Assembly: GCA_030630015.1 (NCBI GenBank)
Contig: DAOVNV010000051.1
Coordinates: 1-12,179 of the forward strand
From: Desulfuromonadales bacterium
Lineage (GTDB): Bacteria > Desulfobacterota > Desulfuromonadia > Desulfuromonadales > BM103
DNA length: 12,179 bases
Direction of reading: 5' to 3'
Positions 1 to 6,987 of the stretch are shown here, piece by piece; position 1 is the first letter of the stretch; each line of letters begins with the position of its first letter. The position numbers were made by a program, and so were the translations under genes. The notes beneath the pieces are model-generated. The model saw nothing but the letters and a program-made list of their open reading frames with translations, had not been told where the DNA came from and ran no database searches.

Positions 1-165
<165 letters not shown>

Positions 166-177
166 AAAAGTTTTCGT

Positions 178-209
178 GAAGGTGGGGGAGGTTCGCCTCC
201 CCCAACTTC
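178..209 (+). other. UUCG-capped hairpin in the 23S-5S spacer
   Basis: Bases 178-191 and 196-209 form a 14-bp stem with one mismatch, and its core is GGGGGAGG / CCTCCCCC. The stem is closed by a TTCG tetraloop at 192-195, an unusually stable RNA loop. No T-tract follows, so it is not an intrinsic terminator. Its position just after the 23S 3' end suggests an rRNA-processing stem or a structural spacer. The role is inferred; the structure is seen directly. Confidence 0.7.
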
Positions 210-281
210 TATAAAAGCAATCAGACAGTTCTGCCATGCACATCATTCTTGTTCTAGACAATTGTTACCGAATATACGCTT

Positions 282-397
282 TTCGGTGGCTATAGCGTAG
301 GGGTCACACCTGTTCCCATCTCGAACACAGTAGTTAAGTCCTACAGCGCTGATGATACTGCTCGGGAGACTGAGTGGGAAAGTAGGTCGCCGCCGAA
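282..397 (+). rRNA. rrf: 5S ribosomal RNA
   Basis: This is a ~116-nt 5S gene. The 5' strand TTCGGTGGCTATAGCG pairs with the 3' strand ending GTCGCCGCCGAA to form helix I. Conserved 5S elements lie between them: 'ggggtcacacctgttcccat', 'ctcgaacacagtagttaag', and the 'gatgatactgc...gagactgagtgggaaagtagg' arm. It lies ~115 bases after the 23S gene in the usual 16S-23S-5S order. No tRNA gene lies between them or after the 5S. The ends are estimated from the terminal helix and could shift by a few bases. Confidence 0.95.
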
Positions 398-405
398 ATT
401 ATTTG

Positions 406-443
406 AAAGGCCCCGTCTCATAAGAGACGGGGCCTTTTTTTTT
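406..443 (+). terminator. Intrinsic terminator of the rRNA operon
   Basis: A perfect 14-bp stem, AAAGGCCCCGTCTC (406-419) and GAGACGGGGCCTTT (424-437), has a 4-base loop (ATAA) and is followed by a run of ten T ending at 443. It is nine bases after the 5S gene. The minus strand also has an A/T-rich stretch after the stem, so it may stop the convergent SDR gene (stop codon at 477-479) as well, but only weakly. Confidence 0.95.
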
Positions 444-476
444 ACTCAAAAATCTCGGCGGTGCAGTCTTTTGATT

Positions 477-1301
477 CTAGTCCCGATGTGGAGCTTGGCG
501 GGCCGCAAGTGCGCCGAGATATTCGCTTACCCCACCACAGTTGGTTTGCGCCCAGCCTCCATCTACCAGCAGCACCGTCCCGGTGATATAGCTGCCGAGT
601 TCCGAAGCGAGGAACAGGCACGCGTTCCCGACATCGGCCGGTGTGCCGAAGCGTCCCAGCGGTACACCGTCGAGGGCTTTTCTTCGGGCATCGTCGCTAG
701 TGGCAAGCCGAGCCATCCCCTCCGTACCGTCTATCGGCCCGGGCACAATGGAATTCACCCTGACACCACTTGACCCCCATTCGAGCGCGAGCGTCCGTGT
801 GATCATGTCGACGCCTGCCTTGGCGGCACAAACATGTATCTGACCCTTCATGGGCAGGAACGCTTGCGGGGCAGAAATGTTAATGACGCTTGCACCTGGC
901 TTGCGCAAGCGAGAAAAGGCCGCTTTCATGACATGAAAGGTGCCGAGCAGATCTATGTCAACGACCGCCTTGAATCCGTTACAGGACAGGTCATTGGCTA
1001 AGGCCGGGAAATTTCCGGCGGCACCGGACACGACGACATCAAAGTCTCCAAAACGCTGATGAACCGCCTCCAGCCCAGCTTCCAGGGCTTCAGGTTCGCG
1101 GACATCTGCGGTAAACCCCATTGCCTCTGCTCCGAGGTCTTCAAGCAGGTTCACCGTTTTATCCACTTTCCCCTGATTGCGGCTCGCTACCGCCACTTTT
1201 GCGCCTTGTGCTGCAAATACTTCGGCGATCCCGCAGTTGATCCCGCTTGTGCCACCAACCACCACTACGACTTTTTCACCGAAATCCAGGCTGATTGGCA
1301 T
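477..1301 (-). CDS. SDR-family oxidoreductase, 2,4-dienoyl-CoA reductase-like
   Basis: This 274-residue Rossmann-fold short-chain dehydrogenase probably reduces or oxidises an acyl-CoA-like substrate with NAD(P)H in the cytoplasm. Visible motifs are the N-terminal nucleotide loop GGTSGIN (residues 16-22), the SGAAGN segment (92-97, equivalent to NNAG), the catalytic-strand serine region NISAP (141-145), HVCAAK (156-161), and PGPIDGTEG (187-195). Classical SDRs have Tyr four residues before Lys; here that position is Val157, with His156 beside it and Lys161 kept. The H...AKA-VD...EWG and PGPI-GTEG pattern is that of the peroxisomal-type 2,4-dienoyl-CoA reductase (DECR2) branch, which also lacks the Tyr. 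The ATG start at 1301 is supported by GGAG at 1307-1310, five bases upstream. It converges on the rRNA operon and is probably transcribed alone or at the tail of the upstream HD-GYP unit. The true substrate is unknown. Confidence 0.85.
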   Translation of the reverse strand: MPISLDFGEKVVVVVGGTSGINCGIAEVFAAQGAKVAVASRNQGKVDKTVNLLEDLGAEAMGFTADVREPEALEAGLEAVHQRFGDFDVVVSGAAGNFPALANDLSCNGFKAVVDIDLLGTFHVMKAAFSRLRKPGASVINISAPQAFLPMKGQIHVCAAKAGVDMITRTLALEWGSSGVRVNSIVPGPIDGTEGMARLATSDDARRKALDGVPLGRFGTPADVGNACLFLASELGSYITGTVLLVDGGWAQTNCGGVSEYLGALAARQAPHRD

Positions 1302-1523
1302 GTTATCTCCGATGCTTTAGGGACAGGAAAATGTATCTGCCCAACATAAATCTAGCCGGCGATCTGATTACTCCGCGGCCCTGAAGCGAACCTCGATGGA
1401 GGTGCGGTTCCCTCCACTCTATTTCGATTTTTTGAGTTCCGATGCAGCTCTCTCCAGCACATCTTTACAATCGAACATATAGATCCTTGTAAATCTTAAT
1501 GGAATGCGGCAGCACCCGCCGAC

Positions 1524-2846
1524 TCAGTCAAAGTAGGCCGTAATGTCGATACCCCTGCTGAGCGGATCGACATCGTCTACAATGCGGGCATGTTCATCTG
1601 GTAGCAACTCAAGGGGAATCCTCTCGCTTTCCGTCTTCCCCAGTGCGTCAAATAATTGCAGAAGTTTAAGATGCTTGTTCCCTTTAGGACCGAAGCCGGT
1701 AACCAGAACAATTTCCGAACTGTCGAGTCTCAGCAGGCTGCCAACCGGGTACTCGCCGAGATGTTCAATGAATCTATCAAGAAAGTCAGGCTGCAGGTGA
1801 GTTCCTCTTACCGACATCATGCGGCGGATTGCTTCCCGGGGAGGAGATGGCCTCTGGTAGGAGCGATGCGTTGTCATGGCGTCATAGTGGTCCGCAATTG
1901 TGACCATCTCGACCAAGGGAGAGATATTTCGCCCTGAATGTTGCGGGTAGCCATCCCGATTATAATGGAGGTGGTGGAAATGCACCATGTCGACAACCTC
2001 CTGCGGAACCCCGCCGATCTGACTGATCATTTCAACACCTTTGCCGGGATGGCGTCTGACCTGTTCAAATTCGACACTGGTCAGCTTGCCGGGTTTGGTA
2101 ATGATCTCGACCGGAATCTTTAATTTGCCGATATCATGAATCATTCCGCCGAAGGCCAGTAGCTGCAACTGCTGTGGACGCAGACCACAGGACCGGCCAA
2201 CCGCCAGCGAGACAATGCCAACGTTGACCGAATGGTTGAAAGTGTAATTGTCGTAGTCCTTGATCTGCGAAAGAGCGAACAGGGCATGCTCTTCGCGAAG
2301 AACTGTCTGTACCATGTCTTTGGAAACACTGCGTATGGCTTCGGTTGAGGGGATCCGTCCTCCCTGAATGTCCTGGAAGATATGGTCTACGGCCTTGAGT
2401 GCAGAGTTATAGACGGCTCTCGGCTTTTCCTCGCCCTGCAGGAGTGTAGCGACGTGCAGATGGTCCACTCCTTTTTGAGCCAGTGCCGCTTCAAGTGCAT
2501 TGCCACCCGGAGCGCGGGTTTGTGTGGTCAGGGAGAAGAAAGCATCAAGTTCTTTCCGGGATAGGCCGCGAATCAACTCGAGCCCTTCGATCTGAAGGGT
2601 TTCAAAAATATCGACCGCCTCATTTTCAGCAATATGGGGATCGGCAAACAGGTGCTCCTCGATGAAGAGGGTCCCTTCGACCAGGCCGATGCGCAGAGGG
2701 GATCTTTCCATGAGCAGAAGAGAGAGCTGTTCATGGCAATCCCTGGCCTTCTGGTCACGACTTGGATGGCCGGCAGGATACATGCGGTGACTTTGCCAAG
2801 CTCCTACCAGCAGGCTGACTATATTATGAGCCTGACCAACTTCCAT
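1524..2846 (-). CDS. HD-GYP domain cyclic-di-GMP phosphodiesterase-like protein
   Basis: This 440-residue soluble protein has three parts. An N-terminal region of about 190 residues has no motif I recognise. An HD-GYP domain spans roughly 195-350, and a C-terminal ~90-residue extension follows. HD-GYP proteins are metal-dependent hydrolases of cyclic di-GMP (or related dinucleotides). The expected metal ligands are visible: His205, His237-Asp238 in MIHDIGK, His266 (RRHPGKG), His291-His292 and Asp319 (IADHYD). The signature loop is divergent: HHLHYNRDGYP (291-301) where many members have HHE..DG.GYP. The GYP triplet itself is present. There is no signal peptide or membrane segment. An ATG start with AGGGAAG upstream fits. 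It lies 64 bases after the NtrX-like gene on the same strand, so it probably belongs to that signalling operon. Family assignment is strong; the exact substrate is inferred. Confidence 0.9.
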   Translation of the reverse strand: MEVGQAHNIVSLLVGAWQSHRMYPAGHPSRDQKARDCHEQLSLLLMERSPLRIGLVEGTLFIEEHLFADPHIAENEAVDIFETLQIEGLELIRGLSRKELDAFFSLTTQTRAPGGNALEAALAQKGVDHLHVATLLQGEEKPRAVYNSALKAVDHIFQDIQGGRIPSTEAIRSVSKDMVQTVLREEHALFALSQIKDYDNYTFNHSVNVGIVSLAVGRSCGLRPQQLQLLAFGGMIHDIGKLKIPVEIITKPGKLTSVEFEQVRRHPGKGVEMISQIGGVPQEVVDMVHFHHLHYNRDGYPQHSGRNISPLVEMVTIADHYDAMTTHRSYQRPSPPREAIRRMMSVRGTHLQPDFLDRFIEHLGEYPVGSLLRLDSSEIVLVTGFGPKGNKHLKLLQLFDALGKTESERIPLELLPDEHARIVDDVDPLSRGIDITAYFD

Positions 2847-2910
2847 TGGACTTCCCTGTCAAAAGGCCCTTTTCTTTCCAGGGCTATTGTTTCTTCGGTA
2901 TCAGGGCTGA

Positions 2911-4281
2911 CTATTTCTTCAGTTCAATGCCATAGGTCTTGATTTTGCGGTGCAGGTTTGAGCGCTCGATGCCTATTGCCTCGGCCGTTCTCGAAATGTT
3001 CCAGCCATGCTCCTCGAGTTTGTGCAGAAGGAACTCTTTCTCAAATTCCTCCTTGGCCTCCCGGAAGGTGTTCGCGTTCAGGCTGCTGCCCGAAGATGCC
3101 CCCTTTAAACTCCTGAGTGTTTTTTCAAAGAATACCTGGGGCAGCATATCCCGACTGATAACCAGCTCGGGCGTCATGATAACAACTCTCTCAATCAGAT
3201 TCTTCAACTCCCTGACGTTGCCGGGCCAGGTGTAATTGGCCAGCACGTCCATCGCCGCATCCTGCATGCTTTTGATGTCCCGACTTTCTTCCCTGCAATA
3301 GTGGGCCAGGAAATGATTGACCAGTAGGGGGATATCCTCACTCCGCTCGCGCAGGGGAGGAACATTGAACGGGATGACATTCAACCGGTAATAAAGGTCT
3401 TCACGGAAGCGGCCTTCGGCAATTTCTTCTTCCAGGTTTTTGTTCGTGGCGGCAATGACTCGCACGTCCACCTCGATGGTTTTGTTTCCCCCGACCCGTT
3501 CGAACTTTTTTTCCTGAAGGATTCTCAAAACCTTGGCCTGGGTTTTCAGGCTCATATCGCCAATCTCGTCCAGGAAAAGAGTGCCCTCATGGGCCTGATC
3601 GAACTTGCCGCGCCGCTGGGTCGTTGCGCCGGTAAAAGCTCCCTTTTCGTGACCGAAAAGCTCGGATTCTATCAGCTCCTCCGGTATGGCCGCACAATTG
3701 ACTTCGACAAAGGGTTTGTCCTGGCGCTTGGAAAGGCTGTGAATGGCCCGGGCAACAAGTTCCTTCCCGGTTCCATTTTCTCCGGTGATCAGAACCCATC
3801 CCGACGTTGGTGCTGCGATCCCGATCTGCTTCTTCAGATCCAGAATCGGCCCACTGGTTCCGATCATTTCATAGTCTTTGGCAATCTTTGCCTTGAGTTC
3901 ACGGTTCTCCTCAACAAGTTTCCCGATTTTCAAGGCATTCTGGGTGCAGAGCAGAAGTTTTTCCAGAGACAGGGGCTTTTCAATGAAGTCGTAGGCACCA
4001 AGTTTGGTGGATCTGACAGCTGTTTCGATGGTGCCGTGTCCGCTCATCATTACGACGAGCTGGTCTGGATTGATCTCCCTGATACGTGTCAGGGTTTCCA
4101 GCCCGTCCAAGCCTGGCATCCAGATGTCGAGCAAGACCAGGTCCGGCTTTTCTTCGCGTAGTTTTGCAAGGGCCTCTTCACCGCTCTCGGCGGTCAGTGG
4201 GGTGAACCCTTCATCGAGCAGGATCCCGGAGAGGCTGTCGCGGATACTTTTTTCATCATCTACAATCAGTATGTTGTGCAT
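2911..4281 (-). CDS. NtrX/NtrC-type sigma-54-dependent response regulator
   Basis: This 456-residue, three-domain transcription activator is of the expected length. The receiver domain (1-~120) has the acidic pocket Asp8-Asp9, the likely phospho-acceptor Asp52 (LLDIWMPG), Ser80 and Lys102 (EKP). The AAA+ domain (~140-380) has Walker A GENGTGKE (167-174), the sigma-54 contact loop GAFTGA (214-219), Walker B TLFLDE (234-239), and WPGNVREL (352-359). The C-terminal Fis-type helix-turn-helix covers ~425-450. It should activate sigma-54 promoters when phosphorylated and ATP-loaded. It starts 12 bases after the stop codon of the kinase gene, so the kinase at 4294-6549 is the obvious partner. The resemblance is to NtrX more than to NtrC because of that NtrY-type partner. 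Target promoters are unknown, and I found no clear -24/-12 element in the window. Confidence 0.95.
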   Translation of the reverse strand: MHNILIVDDEKSIRDSLSGILLDEGFTPLTAESGEEALAKLREEKPDLVLLDIWMPGLDGLETLTRIREINPDQLVVMMSGHGTIETAVRSTKLGAYDFIEKPLSLEKLLLCTQNALKIGKLVEENRELKAKIAKDYEMIGTSGPILDLKKQIGIAAPTSGWVLITGENGTGKELVARAIHSLSKRQDKPFVEVNCAAIPEELIESELFGHEKGAFTGATTQRRGKFDQAHEGTLFLDEIGDMSLKTQAKVLRILQEKKFERVGGNKTIEVDVRVIAATNKNLEEEIAEGRFREDLYYRLNVIPFNVPPLRERSEDIPLLVNHFLAHYCREESRDIKSMQDAAMDVLANYTWPGNVRELKNLIERVVIMTPELVISRDMLPQVFFEKTLRSLKGASSGSSLNANTFREAKEEFEKEFLLHKLEEHGWNISRTAEAIGIERSNLHRKIKTYGIELKK

Positions 4282-4293
4282 AGGTCCTCGTCG

Positions 4294-6549
4294 TTACGTT
4301 TGCTGTGCGACAGTGGTGACCGGCAGTTCAATAATGAACCGGGTGCCTCGAGGTTCATTGTCCCGGACCCGGATATAACCATTATGATCGGATACGATCG
4401 TCGAAACAATAGCCAGACCGAGGCCGGTCCCGGTTTTTTTGGTCGAGAAGTAGGGCTCGAAGAGCCGGGGTTTATCATTCTGGGGAATGCCGCTGCCGTT
4501 GTCGCTTACCGTCAAGGTTGCCATCTGCAGGGCCGGGTTGAAGCTCGTTCCCAGATCTATCTGGCCCTCTCCGTTGACCGCTGCAACCGCGTTGTCGACC
4601 AGGTTGATAATCGCACGCTTGATCTGCTCCCGGTCCAGGTTGAAGTCTGGCATATCAGGGTCACCATTGAACCGGAAGCGGATCTCCTTGTGCCCTTCTT
4701 GGAACAGGACCAGTGCCTCGTTGACCACATCATTCAGGCTGTTCATGCTCGGATTGCTCGCCGGCATGCGTGCAAAGTTGGAAAACTCGTTCACGAGGTT
4801 TTTCAGGTCATCAACCTGTTTGATGATCATATGGGTACACTCCTCGAAAACGGTATCATCCTCGGCAAATTGCGCCTGGTAACGTCGGCGCAACCGCTGG
4901 GCTGAAAGCTGGATGGGGGTCAGCGGATTTTTGATTTCATGGGCAATGCGTCGGGCGACCTCGCGCCAGGCTTCCATGCGCTGCGCCTTGAGAAGTTGCG
5001 TCAGGTCGTCGAACACGACAACTGTTCCCATGAATTCGTCATTTTCATCCCGGAGGGTTGTGACATTCACCAGCAAAGTCAGTTCAACATCTTTAACGGA
5101 AACGGAAATCTGCCGCCGGATGGAGTTTTTGCCGCTCCCGATCATTTCTTTGAGGATTTCTTTGATCATTGGCAGGTAGTCAGGACCAATGGCATCACGG
5201 AAGTTCTTGCCCAGGATAGATGTCGTTTTCAAGCCGAGGAGATTCTCCGCGGATTTGTTGATAGTGGTTATCTGCCCCTGGCTGTCGATCGAGATTACGC
5301 CGGCAGTAACGTTTGCCAGAACGATTTCCATGTAGCGCCTGCGCTGCTCCAACTCAAGGTTGGATGAGCGCAGTTCGCGGTTGGCATGGCGGATTGCTTT
5401 CTGCCCCTGTCTCAGGTCGAAGGTCATCTTGTTGAAAGACTCGATCAAGGTGCCGACCTCGTCGTTGCTGTAGCCTTCGATAGTTACATCCAGGTCGCCT
5501 TCTGCCACACGATTGGTGGCAATCGCCAGTTCCTGGATTGGCTCGGTGATGCCTCGCGCCAGGTAAAAGCCGGCCCAAGTGGCCAGAAAGATAATTACCA
5601 GTGCGATGATCAGCAGGAAAAGTACGTAGCTATTTTGTATTTTCCCCTTGAGGTCTTTGGTGCTTTTGAATTGTTCGAAAGAGGCTTTTATCTCTTTCAT
5701 CTTCTTTACGAGAGAGTAGGGAACGTAATAATTCACGACAACGACGGCGACTACGTCGTTCGGGTTCCAGTTTGAGTAAACGGGTACGATACCGCGAATC
5801 AGATCCGCTCTGCCGATAGGGCTGATGCGAGTGAAACGGTTCCCCTGCAAGGCTTCGCGGATACTGTCGGAACCCGGGTCGGTGAATTCCGCCACGGGGA
5901 CCTGTGGGTTGACGGCCCTGACGAGTTCTTCGTGCGTCGAAGAGAAGACCTCGACAATCCCAAGGTTGTATTCCCGCTGCTTTTGATGAATCAGTTCCTC
6001 AAGCATCGGCAAATTCTCTTCGTTGAGCAGCTTCTGGTTTTTGATAGTCTGCGAGATCTGTTCGGCATAATAGAGGGCGTTGCTGGCCGAGTTCTTGTAG
6101 TAGGTCTGGGCAACCTCGAGGGACTCCTCGAGTGCTTCCTCGATCTGTGTGTTAAACCAGTTCTCGATGGAATTTGTAATAAAGCCGGCTGACACAAAAA
6201 AAAGGAGCATGGTCGGAACGAGTGCCAGGGTGACAAAAGCGAGAACCAGTTTGCTGCGCAGGCGTGCACCGGGCAGACCGCGGCGGCGCTCCAGCAGCAA
6301 TTTGAAGATGTTGCGCAGAACCAGGAAAAGACAGAGGATGATGAACAGGATATTCAGGTTGATCAGGGCCAGCGCCAGGATGTTCCCGGTGAGTGGAATT
6401 TCTGAAGTCAGGTCGAACAGACGATTCTGGTAGCGCAGGGATAGCGCGACCAGGCCAATGATGCCTATAGCCAGAAACCATTCCCGGCGACGTTTTCTGG
6501 TCTCGGCTACCGGCAAAGGTGGGGTCTTGTGAGGATTTTTCTGAGACAT
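4294..6549 (-). CDS. NtrY-type membrane sensor histidine kinase
   Basis: This 751-residue inner-membrane kinase probably phosphorylates the downstream NtrX-like regulator. Hydrophobic segments lie at about 24-40, 57-82 and 101-125, followed by an extracytoplasmic sensor region (~126-305) and a fourth segment at ~307-331. Then come HAMP (~332-385), a PAS domain (~405-520, starting MEIVLANVTAGVISID), HisKA with His537 in RRIAHEIKNPLTPI, and a HATPase domain. The HATPase domain has N-box Asn653 (VDNAVAAV), G1 DNGSGIP (683-689) and G2 GTGLGLA (707-713). This order and the clustered N-terminal membrane helices are typical of NtrY. The ATG at 6549 has only a weak AGAAAG-like ribosome site upstream. 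No gene lies directly upstream; a 438-bp intergenic region precedes it, so the operon promoter should be there. The signal sensed is not evident; nitrogen control is known for some NtrY members but is not shown here. Confidence 0.93.
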   Translation of the reverse strand: MSQKNPHKTPPLPVAETRKRRREWFLAIGIIGLVALSLRYQNRLFDLTSEIPLTGNILALALINLNILFIILCLFLVLRNIFKLLLERRRGLPGARLRSKLVLAFVTLALVPTMLLFFVSAGFITNSIENWFNTQIEEALEESLEVAQTYYKNSASNALYYAEQISQTIKNQKLLNEENLPMLEELIHQKQREYNLGIVEVFSSTHEELVRAVNPQVPVAEFTDPGSDSIREALQGNRFTRISPIGRADLIRGIVPVYSNWNPNDVVAVVVVNYYVPYSLVKKMKEIKASFEQFKSTKDLKGKIQNSYVLFLLIIALVIIFLATWAGFYLARGITEPIQELAIATNRVAEGDLDVTIEGYSNDEVGTLIESFNKMTFDLRQGQKAIRHANRELRSSNLELEQRRRYMEIVLANVTAGVISIDSQGQITTINKSAENLLGLKTTSILGKNFRDAIGPDYLPMIKEILKEMIGSGKNSIRRQISVSVKDVELTLLVNVTTLRDENDEFMGTVVVFDDLTQLLKAQRMEAWREVARRIAHEIKNPLTPIQLSAQRLRRRYQAQFAEDDTVFEECTHMIIKQVDDLKNLVNEFSNFARMPASNPSMNSLNDVVNEALVLFQEGHKEIRFRFNGDPDMPDFNLDREQIKRAIINLVDNAVAAVNGEGQIDLGTSFNPALQMATLTVSDNGSGIPQNDKPRLFEPYFSTKKTGTGLGLAIVSTIVSDHNGYIRVRDNEPRGTRFIIELPVTTVAQQT

Positions 6550-6796
6550 AAAAATTGACTTTCTGTAGTCATTCTAGGCGCAAAGAGGGCGACAATGCAA
6601 GTCACAAGGTTGTTGGGGAAACAACAAGTGCTGATGACTAAGGGCTGAGGACTGAAAGTGGACCCGCCTTTGCCGAGGCTGCGGCGTGGTAAGCTGTCTC
6701 CAGGTCGTTCACGGGACTGTCCCGAGCTGGAGGGCACGGGGGTTTTTTCTTGATTACAGAAGGCCTCTCTACTTGAGATGTTTAGAATAAATAAAA
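6550..6796. other. Intergenic region upstream of the ntrY-like gene
   Basis: I see no credible gene here. It should hold the promoter of the minus-strand kinase-regulator-HD-GYP unit, but I could not pick convincing -10/-35 or -24/-12 boxes. Visible small structures are a 6-bp inverted repeat GTTGTT / AACAAC (6609-6614 / 6620-6625), a short direct repeat CTGATGACT / CTGAGGACT (6631-6639 / 6645-6653), and a dyad CGGGAC-T-GTCCCG (6712-6724) enclosed by CCAG / CTGG. Confidence 0.5.
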
Positions 6797-6930
6797 GTAA
6801 CTATTCAGCCTCTCAGCGAGGGCATGTGGTCTACAGCCATTGCCTGCGTCCAACGTTGTTACTTAACTTCCCGCAAGCAACAGCTGTAGCCCACATGCTG
6901 TGCGGTTTAGTAAGACAGCTGGATAGTTAC
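6797..6930. repeat. IS66-type MITE-like element, copy 1 (intact, 134 bp)
   Basis: This element carries no open reading frame of its own. Its ends are inverted: the left end GTAACTATTCAGC matches the complement of the right end at 12 of 13 positions. A second, internal inverted block (6822-6848 against 6872-6898) matches at 23 of 27 positions, so the element can fold into a long imperfect hairpin. It is flanked by a perfect 8-bp direct repeat AAATAAAA (6789-6796 and 6931-6938), although that repeat is low in complexity. Ends beginning GTAA plus 8-bp target duplications are the known hallmark of the IS66 family, so this is probably a non-autonomous derivative. A second copy lies at 11833-12162 in the same orientation. 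Confidence 0.8.
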
Positions 6931-6934
6931 AAAT

Positions 6935-6961
6935 AAAAAAAGGCAGCCTGACGGCTGCCTT
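6935..6961 (-). terminator. Intrinsic terminator downstream of lpxC
   Basis: A 9-bp perfect stem, AAGGCAGCC (6940-6948) and GGCTGCCTT (6953-6961), has loop TGAC. On the minus strand it is followed by a run of seven T (A-run at 6935-6941 on the + strand). It lies 26 bases past the lpxC stop codon and is correctly oriented for that gene. The MITE-like repeat at 6797-6930 abuts its T-tract. Confidence 0.9.
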
Positions 6962-6987
6962 AAAAGAGGATGGTACGGCTGGCTGTG

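Noticed and set aside
398..476. tRNA gene after the 5S rRNA
   Set aside because: The stretch is filled by the terminator hairpin and T-run. No cloverleaf or CCA-like end is visible.
471..773. Plus-strand open frame of 100 residues over the SDR gene end
   Set aside because: It lies antisense to a clear SDR coding sequence, has no family motif, and its start falls just after the rRNA terminator without a ribosome site.
3589..4161. Plus-strand open frame of 190 residues
   Set aside because: It lies wholly antisense to the sigma-54 activator, whose receiver and AAA+ motifs are intact. The composition is that of a shadow frame.
6507..6737. Minus-strand open frame of 76 residues before the ntrY-like gene
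   Set aside because: It is low-quality sequence with no domain, overlaps the ntrY-like start in another frame, and has no convincing ribosome site.
6797..6930. The repeat as a CRISPR unit or attachment site
   Set aside because: There are only two distant copies with inverted ends and 8-bp flanking duplications, and no spacer periodicity, integrase or tRNA. Transposition explains it better.
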